Of a stretch of 64,000 bases of DNA, positions 24,670 to 38,100 are shown one piece after another (positions within the stretch are counted from its first letter, which is position 1; each line of letters starts with the position of its first letter). The notes beneath the pieces are model-generated. The model was given only the letters and a program-made list of their open reading frames with translations, was not told where the DNA came from and searched no databases. The position numbers were made by a program, and so were the translations under genes. This DNA is from Thuidium tamariscinum. Lineage: Eukaryota; Streptophyta; Bryopsida; Hypnales; Thuidiaceae. The stretch is taken from contig OX344752.2 of assembly GCA_947034885.2 (NCBI GenBank), forward strand, positions 9,858,001-9,922,000, written 5' to 3'.

Positions 24670-26743
24670 CTCCAAATGATTTCCCCTCCGAAGAAGGCTC
24701 ACCGGACAAGTGTCAGCTTCCACGAGTCCTGCCGGCCCGCCTCTTCGAAGTTTTCCCCCATCGACACCCCTTCGAAGCAATTTCCTCCCAACAACCCTAA
24801 AATGGTACCCGAAGCATCATGGACCGGACAGAGGGAGTTAAACCAAGCCGAAAATACTCGTTACCGTCTTCCCGGCGTTCTCGCACCTCTCGGAAACAGA
24901 ATTTTCTTACCACTCCTGCCTCGTGCACATGCCGAAATTATTACAATTACCACATAAGACACGAAAACCCCACCAGAAACACGCAAACCCAACGAAAACG
25001 CACGAAAATTCAGGGAAAATCAAAGCAAAATCGATGAATAAAGCAGTGTGGACCCACCCTGAACTCGCCCCCCGGCCCCCCGCCAACAGTAGGATTTCGG
25101 AAAAGACGACGACTTCGAGATGGGCGTCTTGTCGACGTTGCTTTTGTTGCTCTTGCGCCCGTTTGGCACGTTGGCGCCCGTTAGTTGCGAGCAGCAGTCA
25201 TGGCGAATCCAAGGTGGGAGTAGTGGCAAGGAACTTGCTCAGGGTGAGAGTCGTGCACATCGTCGTCGAGTCCACAGGTACGAGCTGGGGACCCAGCATT
25301 GGATTCCTCGATCGGGGGTACAAACAGTTGCCTGCGAACTCGAGTAGCTAGTCGGCAGGGATGGTTGCACGGAGGCCAGTTCGTAGAGAAACTCGTGAGA
25401 TCATGGGGTACAGAGTATCTTTAGTTTCGAGATTTCCATTCGTGGGTCACCACAGCAATTGGTGGGACTGTGGGAGTGTTAATCCTCTCTCATTCTCCGC
25501 GTTCGAGTTCAGTGCGAAATCATCTGGGAAGAGCGCGTCGTAAAACCCTAATCGAGAGGAATCTCCGTATGAAGCTAGTGGTTGCTCCGTAGAGTCGGGA
25601 CACAGTTGCGACGTCGTGGCGGATGAGTCGTTATCAATCGATTCATTTTAGTCTGGCTGGTGCGTTGGATTTGGGATTTGGAGTTTTGGATGTGTCTTTG
25701 TGGACTGTTGTGATTGTGTAAGTAGCGAGCATTTATGAAGAGTTGACTTTGTCTGTAGGTAACGGTGAGATTCGAGGTTTTGTAAATGTGGGCTTGGGGT
25801 TGCGGGACTTGATTGTTGTTGGTTGGCTTCACCTGCACCGGCGGGGTTTGATCGAAGTTTGCTTGGTGTTGTAAGATTTTTGCGATTGTGGGGTTGGAGG
25901 GTGTCGTAATTGAGGGATGTGGGTTGTGTCTGGGGTTATGGAGGTAGCGGGTTACCACGTCTGGAAGCTCGGGCGAGTCTCTTTCGTTGTTTGGATTTGC
26001 TTGAATAAGCTAGAGCTTTGTTGCTGGCGAAGAAGATCGAGGAGCCAGGGTGCGGTAGGGTTTAGGGAGGTGGGCCTCGGGAGGTGGAATCTTTTGACGA
26101 ATTTGACCGTTGATGTTTAGTACTCCGCAAGTCTAGGGGTTCGGCAATTCGTCACCGTACTATCAATTTGTTGACTTGTTCTTGAGAGTGGCTCACATCT
26201 CTCTCCACGTACTCATCAGAAACTCTCTGTTTCCTAATTTCCCTCAGAATGTACAGTTTCGAGGTAGCTAGCGAGTTCCGCAAGTTACGACCCCGGTTAC
26301 GATGCCTTCTTCGTTGAATCTCGAGTTTCTGCGCCGACTGGATATAATTGAGAGACTTCGTGAGTCGATCAGTTGCTGGGTGCAATTCTAGAAATGTCGG
26401 TCTCAAGTGAGTAGACTGCTTTGAGATCTGGATTTGGCCCGTTTCCTGTTGGAAAGCTTTGGTAGAATGTAATGTGGGTCAGATGTTGCAACTTACGGTG
26501 AAATTTGATCGTCACTCGATTCGTCAGACCGAGAGCATTAGTGGCAACTGTACTGCAAGCTTAATTGGACACAAATCTGTGTCTGTGCGTTGTTTTGAAC
26601 GATGTCGTTGCGAATTTTGGCAATTTTTTTGTAGGGAAGGGTTGTTTTTATCTTGATAATGGAGAGAGTTCAGAAGGCGTGCAGATTGCTGAAGTGCATT
26701 GTTGTCTGAATTCACATAAATTTAGGGCCATACCCATGTGCAG
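24670..26743 (+). promoter_or_regulatory. Promoter and probable 5'-UTR region of the STICHEL-like gene
   Basis: Balanced base composition begins at about 24.66 kb, with a TAAAACCCTAAT motif at about 25540. A strong acceptor (ATGTGCAG) ends at 26743, 15 bases before the first Met of the long frame. I infer a spliced leader. Arabidopsis STICHEL proteins have an extra N-terminal stretch before the LMR-LQR motif; an upstream coding exon is possible but I did not find one. Confidence 0.45.
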
Positions 26744-26758
26744 AGCGACAGCGGTCTG

Positions 26759-29700
26759 ATGTTGGATGCGCGGCGGACGATACTCCAGCCCCCTCTTATG
26801 AGGGAGGTGACAGCTCTTCAGCGGAACCTCCGAACACTGCAAGACCCGGGTACAAGCTCCTCTGTCACGACCTCAGGCGGTAGCTCCGCGGGTGGCCAAA
26901 AGAAGAAGAAAGGCAAAACGCAAACCTTCATCGGTGACCCTCACCAAGATGCCCAAGCGCTCGCTCGCGAGCTTTCAGGGAAGCTCGCCAAGTCCACCAA
27001 CGTCAACCACCATGGCGCCCGACTGCCGCAACGGGAATCGACGAAGCCCACCCTTAGAATAGAGAAGCTCAACCAAACCAAGCGACGGGGCGTGGTGATG
27101 AAGTCGAAGGGCATGTTGACAGCCGAAGACGCGGCCAGCGAACCAGAGATGGAGCTCGGCGTGAAGGAGCGCATCCACCGCATCGAGTCCGCGTTGCATG
27201 ATCGGTCGCGTCCAACAACTGTGTCCGGGGAATTGCGGAAAGAGGGCTTGATCCGAGAATTGAAGGCCCGCGGGCGGATACCTGACGAATTAGGGCACCA
27301 GAAACACGAACGCGGCGCGTCTCTTTCGCAGCTTCTCTTGGGAAACCATGATCCAAACGGATACTCCAGTCGGAGTGCGCCAAATTTACTGCGCAGGGTG
27401 CAAGACGAAGAGCAGCGCACGAGCCGGGTCGCGGGCGAGAGCTTGTTCGAGAGCACTGATGAGGAAGTCGACTTTGAGATGCTGCGGAATGGATCCGCCA
27501 TGGCGGCGAAGAAGAATGCATCAACGCTGCGTGGGAAAGAGGAGCTCAAGAAGCCGCTCCGGAAGACGAAGAAACCTGGAAGCGCGCGATTGCGAGAGCG
27601 AGGCGTGAAATTAGCGCGCAAGAGAGAGCCGCCGGCGCCTGCGACGATCATCCTTGACGATGACGAGCTCGCGGTCTCGGAGCTTCCAAATGGTTGCGGC
27701 GTCGCTTGGGACTGGTCGCGGATCCACAAGTACGGGGGTCGCTCATTTGTCGATCTCACGGGGCTGGCGTGCACGGCTCCCGAGTCCTCCAAGGATGCGC
27801 GTCACGAGCTTGAGCCTGAGCTTCATCCACCTGTGCAGTCGATCTCGTCGCTAGATTCCGACGCGAACGCGCTTCCGCTTCTTATCGGCGAAGACGCACA
27901 CGACAGCGACCTTGCGGGGTTTTACTTCCGGGCGCAGGAGAAGCAATCTGGCAAGCGGAAAGCTTCTCTTCAAGATGCCGTGAAAGACGTGCCTGGAAAT
28001 TCTAGTCCTATGGCTCCTCCACTTCCACCACATCGAACCCTAACGCAGAAGTACCGGCCGAAGAATTTCAAGGAGATCGTGGGGCAATCGGTGGTGGTGA
28101 AGTCCTTGTCCACCGCGATCCTGAAGTCGAAAGTGGCGCCTGTGTATTTGTTCACGGGTCCGCGCGGGACAGGGAAAACTTCCGCCGCGCGCGTGTTCGC
28201 CGCGGGCTTGAACTGCATGTCGCCCGACCTCGAGACGCGCCCCTGCGGGATCTGTCGCGAATGCGGCACGCTAGCCTTGAACAGAAGCGCGGACGTGCGC
28301 CAGATCGACGCCGCGGCGAATGCTGATCTACCCAGCCTTCGCGCCATGATGGGGAGTTTCACCCCACATGCGCGTTACAAAGTTTTTATCGTGGAGAATT
28401 GCGACTTACTCAGCAACGAGATTTGGAAATCCTTTCTAAAGCTCCTGGAAGAGCCACCCGTGAACGTGGTGTTCATTCTCGTCACCACGGACGCAGATCG
28501 CATTCCCGCGACGGCGAGCTCGCGGTGCCAGAAGTTCCAGTTCTTGAAGTTGAAGGGAACCGACATCGTGAAGCGGCTGGAGCACATCTCGGCGCGAGAG
28601 GGCTTGGTGGTGGAAGCCGGCGCGTTCGTGCTCATCGCAGCGAGAGCAGATGGGTCGCTTCGTGACGCCGAAATTATACTCGACCAGCTCTGTCTCGTGC
28701 ATAAATCAGTCTCAGTCGCGGCGGTGCAAGAGCTTGTGGGACTACTCCCAGATCACAAGGTGTTCGATCTGCTCGACCAGGCGCTTTCAGCCAACACGGT
28801 GAACATCGTGCGCACCATGCGCGAGGTGCTTGCCGCGGGGGTAGAGCCGCTGGCGCTCGTTTCGCAGCTGGGCGCGCTCATCACGGATATCCTGGTGGGA
28901 AGTGTGGTTGTGAATCGGGACGAGAATCCTTCAGGTTTCTTTTCTCGAAAATTTTCTGAGAAGGAAGAAGTGCACCGGTTGCGGCAAGCGCTCAAGATTC
29001 TCTCCGAAGCCGAGAAGCAGCTGCGCGTCGCGACTGATGGCGCGACGTGGCTGGCCGCCGCGCTGCTGCAGTTTGCGCCTGACCGTTCGTTTCTTCCATC
29101 AGACGTCACGACGAGTCCTGATGTTGTGGAGGCAACAAGGCACGCTCATAATGATCCGCAAGACGACCCTGAAATCGAAGCGCCAGACGAAACCCACGAA
29201 TCTCACGAATCTCACGAATCCCACGAATCTCACGAACCCCACGAATCCCACGCAGCTTTGGTAAAATTGCAAGAAGATGGTGGCGCTGAGGACGCAGCGC
29301 CGGAAGTGGAGCATCATGTGAGCACCTTGTCGGAGCAGAAACTGGAAGAGGCTTGGGCTGGAGAGCCGCCGCCACCGCCGCCACAGCAGGAGGGAACTGA
29401 GGACGTGACAGACGCGGCGGCCGCGACGTCGGTGGCATTTCAACTGTTTCAGGAGGAAGCGTTGGCGGAGCTTTGGAAGCGCGTCGTCTGGGAGGTCACT
29501 CCCAGGAACCTGAAAAACATGCTGCAGACGCAAGGGCGCCTTGTTGCTGCTGGTGTTGCTGTTGGTAAGCTTGCACTTAACCAAAGTGTCATCAAATGTC
29601 ATTCGTTTTGCAAATTCTGCCTCTTGGGGTTTGGAAATGGTGCCTTGCGTAATGGATAATGAAGTACATTATAGGTCAGTTTTAAATTGAGTAAGAGTGG

Positions 29701-32700
29701 ATGGAGGATGACTATTGAAACAAGACACATTTTGACATTTCAACGGTTTGTAAGATGCCCATCTTAACTTTGAAGCCCACAGTAGGGAAGAAACAAAAGA
29801 GTAGTATAACTGCAGAAGGGCATGACACAGGGTTTGACGAAAGTTAATTTCCTATCACTAATCCATACCCTGTTGGAACAACACCGAAGAAACTAAATAA
29901 CTTAAGACGTTGAACAAATGTCCCAATCCGACGATGTTTTTCCATAGATTTTTGGAATAGAGGGGTGCATTAGTTGCATCAATTTCGTTTCATTCCGCAA
30001 TGCAAACTACCAAGATTGTGACACTCAACTGCACAGACGTCGGAAAACTAGGACGGGTAGGACTGATATAGATCACGTGTAATTGTCAACTATATAATGT
30101 CAACTGCAATTTCGTTCTATTGGACGAGATTCCAGACTTGGTTAGTTTCATAGAATGCAATTACTGTAGTTCACAATTCGTCGCAAAAAATAATCTACCA
30201 GAAACTGTTGCTTGCCAATTACTAACGTTTTAAAATTCACAGCCCAAGCGTCGACGAGTTTGGTACAATGGCGATGCTCATACTCCGTGTGCAGTAGGGT
30301 AGGATTGCTATCGATAAGGTTTCAAGGTGGTATAGAATGTCAACTTCAATATCGTTGTATTGGATGAAATGCCAGACATGGGCAGTTTCATAACACACAA
30401 TTCAGTGCACAATTTGTAGTGTAAACTACCAGAATTTAGGGCCTGGTAATCACTTATCTTTTGAAATCCACAGCCCAAATCATGTCAACAAGGAGTTCGG
30501 CGCAATGTGCAACCCTTATTCTCCATGTGCAGTTCCAAACAAAAGCCGGTCTGAGATCTAATGCACTGTATGGTTAATGGAGTCTCTACTCTACCAGAGT
30601 CTGGCACTTGGCAATCACTAACCTTTAGAAATTCACTGCCCAAATCATGTCAACGAGGAGTTGGGCACAATGTGCAATTCTCATACTCCATGTGCACTTC
30701 CAATCAGAAGCTGCGTCCCTCAAATTTCCGCCATAGCTGGTTTTGGGTTTGTACTGATCTCGCGTTCGCATTCGTGTAATGCAGATGGCTCTTGCGCAGT
30801 TGTTGAGCTCGAGTTTCACTACGCGCGCGACAAGCACAAAGCGGAGCGTTCCTGGCGCAGCATCTGCATCGCCTTCCAGGCCGTGCTCAGCACCGCCGTA
30901 GAGCTTCGCATCGCCTTGAGCAACGCCTTCCCGGAGGAGTCCGAGGTGGTGCACGCGGCGGTGCCTACTCCCACCGGGAGCCCCACCAAAACGCGTTTGC
31001 AGCCCACGCCAGAGGGCGTGAAACCCACCACACCCACCACTCCCGCCGCGACTTCCCCGCGTCGCCCTCCTCGCAGGCGCGGCACCAGAACGCGCAGGCA
31101 CCGTCACGCAACGGAGATTCTGGAGCAAGAACTGGGCGCGCAGTTCAGCTCGGATGTGAGCGGCATCACGCCACGGCGACCCCCACCGCCGAGTCGCAGG
31201 CGCCGTGTGAAGAAGCTGCGTGGTGCGGGCGCTGGAGCCCAATCTGCAGCCCTCGAAATTGAAGTTGCGGACGGTGCGAGCTCCAGAAGCTTGACGCGTG
31301 AGATTTGGGAGACGCTGACGACGGATCCGAAACCTGAAAAGAAGCTGTTGAGTAGTATGATGGAGGAGCCGCAGACTGATATTGATGATCTGCTGGCGGC
31401 GCAGACGAAGATTCTGAGGCAGCAGAATGCGCAGTTCCGGAATGATCCGTCCTTGACGGCCGCTATTGATCGCCGAACAAGCCTGTAAGCATATGCTTGA
31501 CTCCTTCTGATTCCTTGTCAATCTAGGATGAAGAGTCTCTGTTAACCATATAGTGCGTTGACTATACATTGAACTTTGATTTGTGCGGAGTGTGAAAATA
31601 CATGACCTATTGACATCATGTTTTTTTCAGTTGAGTTTTAGCTCAAATGTGCCAAATGGTACATGTTTCTAGATTGTTGTTGGGAAGGGCTTGAAGGTCA
31701 CCTGTATTGTGAGTGGAACCTCTTCCTTTCTGTATGGGGATTGGAGACTTTACGTTACCTATCCTAGTTTTCAGAGCTTTTTGTGGACGAATGTCGCAGT
31801 TCTTGATGCACGGATTGTATCTCGTAAGCTGAATGCAATGATTGACTGTTTAAGAGGAAGTTTGTTTCAGTTCTCGGTGTCTGCGTTTTGCCCTTGACTT
31901 CACTCGGGATTTGAACATTTTCTTGGCCCAGGGAATGCGAGGGCACACTGGATTTATGTCTGTTCCCTTGTTATCATGTAGTAGGGTATTCATATGTATT
32001 CCTTGGTTTTATCGTGAGGTATTTATATGAACTCCCTGTCTTACTTTCTCCTGTGTGTAGTACGTTCCTGTGAGTTGGAAGCGCGTTTCATTGGAGTTAT
32101 GTTACTGTTAGCCCCTAGGGATTGATTGTGTTGTTTGGGAATTTAGGTTTGACGATTTTGTGCGATTTTGTGTCTGAAACCAGGATTGCGGACTTTCAGC
32201 GTGGACTTCCGCCTGAGAGCTCCCTCGTGTGCTGGAAACGAGGCACACCCCAGTCGGAATTTTTGATGGTGAGTCCCTTCTCTGTGATCACTTCTGGATG
32301 CGTTTGTCTTTCGTGTTTTTTTTCCCGTTTCTCTTGGGGGTGTACACGGCACTTCTGCATGTTTTCATTGACGACCAAGTGACCAAGTGAGTCTTTGTGG
32401 GAGGGGGTACTTGTCGCATGCATGGTTTCTTTCTTACTTACACAAAGGTCGTAATCTAGTTCACACTGTATCTGCACTGTGGACGTATCTTATTTCATGT
32501 TAAAAAACTGCGGTACTTCAACAAGCTGATTTGGGTACGATTATTATTGTGATACCGACATTCCTTTGGGACTTGTTTCATCTGCAGCGTAAGTCGAGGG
32601 TGAAGAGCGTCCGCAAGGCTGAAGGGAAAGCCCTATTTCTGAAAATGGTGCCTTGTGCTGCAACCAACATAACACCAGCTTCATCTGTTCCTCCTCAAGT

Positions 32701-32713
32701 CTCAGTTGCCTAG
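26759..32713 (+). CDS. STI-like: STICHEL-like DnaX/AAA+ clamp-loader-related protein
   Basis: Four coding exons: 26759-29564, 30785-31484, 32184-32268 and 32588-32713. All junctions are GT-AG and in phase, giving about 1238 residues (Arabidopsis STICHEL is of similar length). The N-terminus has LMREVTALQRNLRTLQDP, a plant STICHEL motif. The DnaX-like core starts at about residue 428 (LTQKYRPKNFKEIVGQ). It has Walker A GPRGTGKT (467-474), a zinc-binding Cys quartet (486, 496, 499, 502), sensor SSRCQKF and LSEAEKQLRVATD. Walker B reads VFIVENC with E546-N547 where D-E is usual. A His-Glu-Ser repeat follows near residues 812-832. The conserved C-terminal domain continues into exon 2 (AVVELEFHYARDKHKAERSW). 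In Arabidopsis STICHEL controls trichome branching; its biochemical role is unclear and it is not the bacterial clamp loader. Earlier stop codons in two exons vanish on splicing. Confidence 0.9.
29192..29254 (+). repeat. Nine-base coding microsatellite (His-Glu-Ser repeat)
   Basis: Seven near-identical CACGAATCT-type units, with CCC or TCC variants, lie inside exon 1 of the STICHEL-like gene and encode HES HES HES HES HEP HES. Nine-base units keep the frame, so length changes would be tolerated. It sits in the linker between the AAA+ core and the C-terminal domain. Confidence 0.9.
29990..30720. repeat. Degenerate tandem repeats in STICHEL intron 1
   Basis: Three diverged copies of a block that includes CACAGCCCAAATCATGTCAA, a GAGTT-GG-CAATG segment and CTCCATGTGCAGTTCC start near 30236, 30470 and 30632. 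The preceding AATGTCAACT...TTGGA-GA-AT-CCAGAC-TGG part occurs twice (about 30098, 30337). The last copy ends about 80 bases before the acceptor. Confidence 0.65.
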
Positions 32714-35190
32714 GCAGAAAAACCTTCGGCTAAGTGGGATACAAATCCATGTTGGTAAAGTCTTACCTCCAAGAGCAGGCATCAGGGGCAGCACTTGTTA
32801 TCTGAGAACGAGATGCAAGTCTATGGCATGGAGTCTACCTCTGAAAGGAGGCACACTCCACGGGTATAGCACTCACTTTTGCCGACGCAAGTAGTGAGAA
32901 CTACTCCCAATAGACTTTCCATTCATTCTCGCTGGTCTTCTGGTTGGAGGTACACTCTTCCTTCGTACCTGCAAATGTTGTGTGAAATTGGGTAACTGGG
33001 TAAACTGAAGAGGAGCTCACAATGGGTGTGCATGAAGCGTACCTGATGTTGGCAAATACCAACGTGAACTCCCTCGCCCCATGCGCGCCGAACTTTGTTT
33101 TACAGGTGAGTGGATTGGTGAGCAAGAGTAGAGCCGTTTTCTTTTTTTTGTATAATAGTACAACTGGTATGCTACATTCTTAAAAAGATCTCATATAGCC
33201 TTAGAATAAGAGCTTCAACTAGAGTCAGGGAAGTTCGTCACTCACCATCTTTGGGTGGTGAAGTAAGTGTACTGTAGCTTTGCAAGTCTTTTAGTGGACT
33301 GCTTGCAAGGGTAGGAAGGAAGGATATTCTTTTGGGACAAAAGCTCTGTAAAGAGAATTGTTCCAGCGCCAGGTGTAACTTACACTCATCGGTGGTAATG
33401 AAATGCTCAGGAATTCACCCTGACCCGCCTGTTTCTTCTGACTGCCTCGGGTGGGTGACCCCTCGAAACAACTGATGCTTTTTGAATGTGTGCAAATTTG
33501 CTGCAGTCTATGATAGCGTGCCAATCAGTGTGCAGGGGACTCCAGAATGCTGTTGTAGAGGGTTTGAGGCTGAGAGTTTTGTGGTGACCTACTTATGTAC
33601 TTTGTTGTGCCTTGCTCTGCTTTCTTCTTGGGTGGATCCGCTTGGCACGGAAGTTGAACTGTGAATTTTCTGGCGTCCAGGGAATTACCAGAATTTCTGA
33701 CGTTAGTTTGTTTAACTGAAACTTCGATAAAAGAACATTGGAGACAATAACCTGCAGCATCTGCTAAAACTGATTTCAAAGGTGTCCGTAAAGTAACAAA
33801 TCTTAAAGGTGATAGTTGGCATGCAAATGTTCCAAATTATGTCATTAAGTGCCACATGTCATCTTGGGATTGGTTTGAGGTGATGTGGATTCTTGAGATT
33901 CTGACTTGGAAATTCAATTTCTGCACCCAAGTGCCCAATCAAATGTTCACATCTGGTACATTCGTGAGGCCTATGAGGTGATTTGTCTCCTCCCTTCAAA
34001 ATCACCTTCTACTAAATTGTTGTTTATGAAATGAAAGGATGACTTTCTTAAAATCATTTAAACTTTTCTTTGTTCACCACTATCAATTTAGTCTATCCCC
34101 AATTTTCTATAAGGATTTTGAAATGTCTTCAAGCAAAGTTTAGTTCTTGAGACACCTAAAGTTCTTTTTTTGAGTAAAATGACTTAAGGGATCCATACCT
34201 CAAATTTAAAAAAAAAAAGAGTACCATCTCTAACCGAAATAAAATTATGAATAGTTAAAAATGTGCATGACAACTTTTAATAGAGCATTGGAAGATTGTT
34301 TCCATAGCCTTGCAATCAAGGAAGGTACATTGAGAGAACAAGAATTTCACTTGATTGTGTCTATACCAATCAACCCCTTCTCTACTTGCACACTAATGGA
34401 ATTTACTTCTTGGGATGAACCAAAAGGCCTTTTTCTGTAGGAGTTAGCCTAATAACAAAGATATAGATCCCAAAACCAACATCTCATAAATGGGTACTAA
34501 TTACTAAAAAACTTAGAAGTCAAATTAGATTTCACATGTAGGACTTTGCTTATCTTCACTGCAACACCAAAATTGTGGAGCCTACAAGATTGTGACAAAT
34601 TCCACTAAGGTATGCATGTCCATTGTTGACCCTAAACCCAATTGCATCCCTATCCTATCTATAGTAGTCCAACATTTCAATCCAACAAATGTCAATTGTT
34701 GCAATCTTTGCCATTGCAAAGACATCCTGGAAACCATTTTTGACCTAATCCTGCCTCCGATGTTGAACCTCGTTACAAACAACTCGACTACCCATAAACT
34801 ATATTGGAGTTGCCTTCTGTCACTTCTGATAGTTTACAACCTCCCACTGTGAATGATTGCATAAGTAATTCATACATTGAGCAATATGAATTTTGATCTC
34901 AATAGATTTGGAGAATGTAACCAACGATCTCAACACAGCTCCATACTGATTCCCCAAAATCACTCCTACATGGGATAAAAATGCTGAAATCAACGTAAAC
35001 AGTATCTTACGTATTGACAAGATTCAGCCGAGAAAGGTTCAGGTAGTTACCTTAAATGAAACCCAATGGTGACACAGCAATTGACGTCAGAAATGAAAAC
35101 TAAAAGTTAAATGTACCTTTCATTTCACACGAATATACGAAGTTCAATCCCACTAAGCTTACCCAAACAAGGCCAAAGTGCAAATTCGGA
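32714..35190. other. 3' UTR of the STICHEL-like gene and intergenic spacer
   Basis: To about 33.8 kb the base composition stays gene-like and is probably 3' UTR. A 53-codon frame at about 33022 has no recognisable features. From 33.8 to 35.1 kb it is AT-rich without a supported gene. A segment near 34830 (CTCCCACTGTGAATGATTGC) resembles 37562 in an intron of the next gene, so a dispersed repeat is likely. Confidence 0.6.
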
Positions 35191-38100
35191 CTACTCAAAA
35201 CTAAGACTCGCAAGGTCGGAAGTTGTACTCTCAGTGGCACCTCCTGCGTAAGCTTTGAGAAGTGAGAACCCCTTGCTCATCGTTCCTGCTTTGGGTGGAA
35301 CCACACTCACCTTCCGCTTGAGTGCCAGAAGAAGCTCACCAGCAGTGGCTGCCGTGTCTGCAACACCAGGACCAACGGCATTCTTGATAGGCGCAAATTC
35401 TTCCTCACGGTTTACCTCCAAGAGAGCAACCTACATTGCACATCATCCAGCCACCATTATGAGTTCAGAACCTCCAGGCAGCTACCCAAATCAAGTTCGA
35501 CCACTGGACACCTAGAAGGTGCAGTGAAGGCTTTCCAAAACTCAAAATCAGTGCCGCAGCACAATGACAAATTGCAATCAATTCATAGAATGAGGATCCG
35601 TATCCAAATCTTGTTATTTCTCTGTTACTGCAGTCGTCCAATCCAAAAAATAGATAAAGTCGAGTGGGATATGAGCGTTTGAATAATGCACGTTTCGGAA
35701 GCCAATGAACAGGACTGTTCATGAATCCACGAGATTTTGTTCAAATATGACGGTTTTTCATTTGTAAGCGGTCAAATGCATGGTTCTCTGGATATTACTC
35801 AAAACAAATCTACTTATCTACTCTTGAATTCGACTTAAGCATTCGAAATCAAGAAAACTCAATATAGTCTTGAATTTCAATTCTTGATGTCCTACTTCGA
35901 GGCAATGGAAAAATTCAATGATAAAGTAAATTGACAAAAACTTTAAATGTATGACTTCGTATTGGTATAATCTAGAAATTCCAAGAGGAGAATTTTGAGA
36001 AAAAAAGATGAAAACGAAGCCCAAACATAAGAAAAATGAATGACGCTCAACGGTTAAATACATCAAGAACCGTGAAACAGGGGAAGGGGCCACAAAATAT
36101 GCCATCATAATCAGATGGAAGTTCAGTAGCAGGATGGAAAGAGAGCAACCCACCTTCTCGGAGTTGCAGCACTGAAAGGAATCGAAGATAAACTGCTCAA
36201 GTTTTATTCCATTGGGCTTTTCTGGGGTGACCGCTTCCCACGTTCCAGAGCTTTCTCGCATGTGGGGGATACGCTTCACAGCAGGATGAAACTCGAGCTG
36301 AAAATTCGACCTTGTCAACTTCTCCAAATACTGTACCGAAAACATGTTGATGCAAATATGAGCTGCTCGGAATTGAAGCTTCCCAGAGTCGTCTTGGGCC
36401 GTGGTCAATGATTCTGGCATCTCACTGTATTCAATCACTCCGTAGCGCTGAACATTTTTTCCTTCCTCATGCAGGCAAACAACTCCCACAGACTCTTTTG
36501 CGTGTTTCTTTGAAACCACCTTCACGCCCACGTCTGCTTGACGCTCATGAACAAAACCGTAGAACACCGGATCCGCAACTCGTGCCAAAGCATTGTCAAC
36601 TGCGTACACCTGCAAAATGCATCAACATTGACATTGCTCCAGAATTTTTTCTGTGTAGATTGTACAGAAAAAGATTCAATCCCAGCAAAATGTGACTTAT
36701 TATGCATGATGTGTGCTTAAATATGTCTACACGCTAGCTATCAGAGTTGGTTAGACTAGAAACAAGACATTCAACTCGGTAAAAGACCAACTGTTCTGAA
36801 ACAAGACATTGAACTTGGTGCTATATCAGCTATTTTGACATCATCACCCACCCTATATCTCAGGGTATTACCTCACTACAACAGAAACAGGCGGCACCAC
36901 TTCCATTGGTTCCAGTCCGCAAGGAAGTTATCGAATATAGAATAAATACCTGCACATACTTGACGCCTTGGCCAGACAGCCTATCGATAAAGCCAGCAGC
37001 ACGCAGATCAGAAAAGAGAGCACCATTTCCAGCAGGAGCCATGGCCACTTTCCATGGTGTCTCCATGAGCATCGCATGACCTTCATCCAAGTCCACACAT
37101 GGAAGACTGCTTTGCTTCAGAAACCAAACCTGCAGAAAAAATCAAAAATATAATTAAAAAGGCAATAACAGAATAAAAATATCATAGGAGGCAAATAAAC
37201 CAGGGTGACTCCTTACAGAAATCAAGCCACATTGCCATCCAGTGACTTCGCCAAATCACGTCATGAAACAGAGCTTGCCTGCGACTTCTCAAGCCCAAAA
37301 TAGGACTTCTCCTGAAAGAATGCTCGAGTAGCTGTATCAGTGGCGTCGCTTGTCATGACTACCCAAGGAATTCGACGCTTGTTTCTGGTACCGGTCACCT
37401 TCAGAGTTTCCCACAACACTGTTGACAAATTACCATCTGTATGGAATACCATCCCTACTGTTGCACAACTGCTTAGCCAGTGGTGCAACCAGAACTTCAC
37501 AGACCACTGATCTGCGAATGCAAACGGGGTTGTCCACAGTCGTTCAATACTGGTCTACAACCCTCCCACTGTAAAGGATTGCATTTATACTGACAGAAAT
37601 TTGATCACAAGAGAGTGGCTCTTGTACCCAAAGCGATCTCTCCAGTGACCTCTACACCGATATCCCAAAGAAACACACCAGTACATATTGATAAAATGCT
37701 TTGCGAAGTGTATCCTCGACCTTACAAGCATCAACAGTAAGATATGTACAGCAATAATCAACACTGTCCAAACTAGACACCTGCATTTCGACCAAAAAGC
37801 GTCACAAAACCTAGATATTGATTACGCAAGATGTCCACAATCAAAACATAAGAGTTTATGAGAGCCTCACATTCTATGAGAGCTTTGGGTACACCTAGAG
37901 ACAGAACTTTGAAGATTCATAACTTACTCATAAGGTGTCGAAATATGCATGCAAAAGTGCGCTGGAATCCTCTTTCAGTTGCCAATAAGAAACAATAAAA
38001 ATAATTTATGATAAATAATACAAACTATGCTCAGTTGTAATTATAGGTGCCCATACCTTGAAATCAACGAAATATGACACTATAAAAGAGGAAGAGACGG

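Noticed and set aside
24676..25351. Overlapping frames of 72-142 codons upstream of the STICHEL-like gene
   Set aside because: Overlap each other in different frames with no domain features; probably promoter or leader sequence.
26941..27792. Long - strand frame (283 codons) opposite the STICHEL-like exon
   Set aside because: It lies antisense to a strongly supported coding exon and its composition follows from that exon's GC-rich codons; no family features.
30661..31488. ORF 30661-31488 taken as a separate gene, with its TAA as the STICHEL stop
   Set aside because: The first part is intron and the terminal TAA lies in a GTAAGC donor; splicing to 32184 and 32588 continues the frame in phase into a conserved-looking C-terminus.
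33022..33183. Small + strand frame MGVHEAYLMLANTNVNSL...
   Set aside because: Begins with ATG and looks protein-like for about 28 codons, but it lies in the probable 3' UTR and ends in low-complexity sequence; no recognised family.
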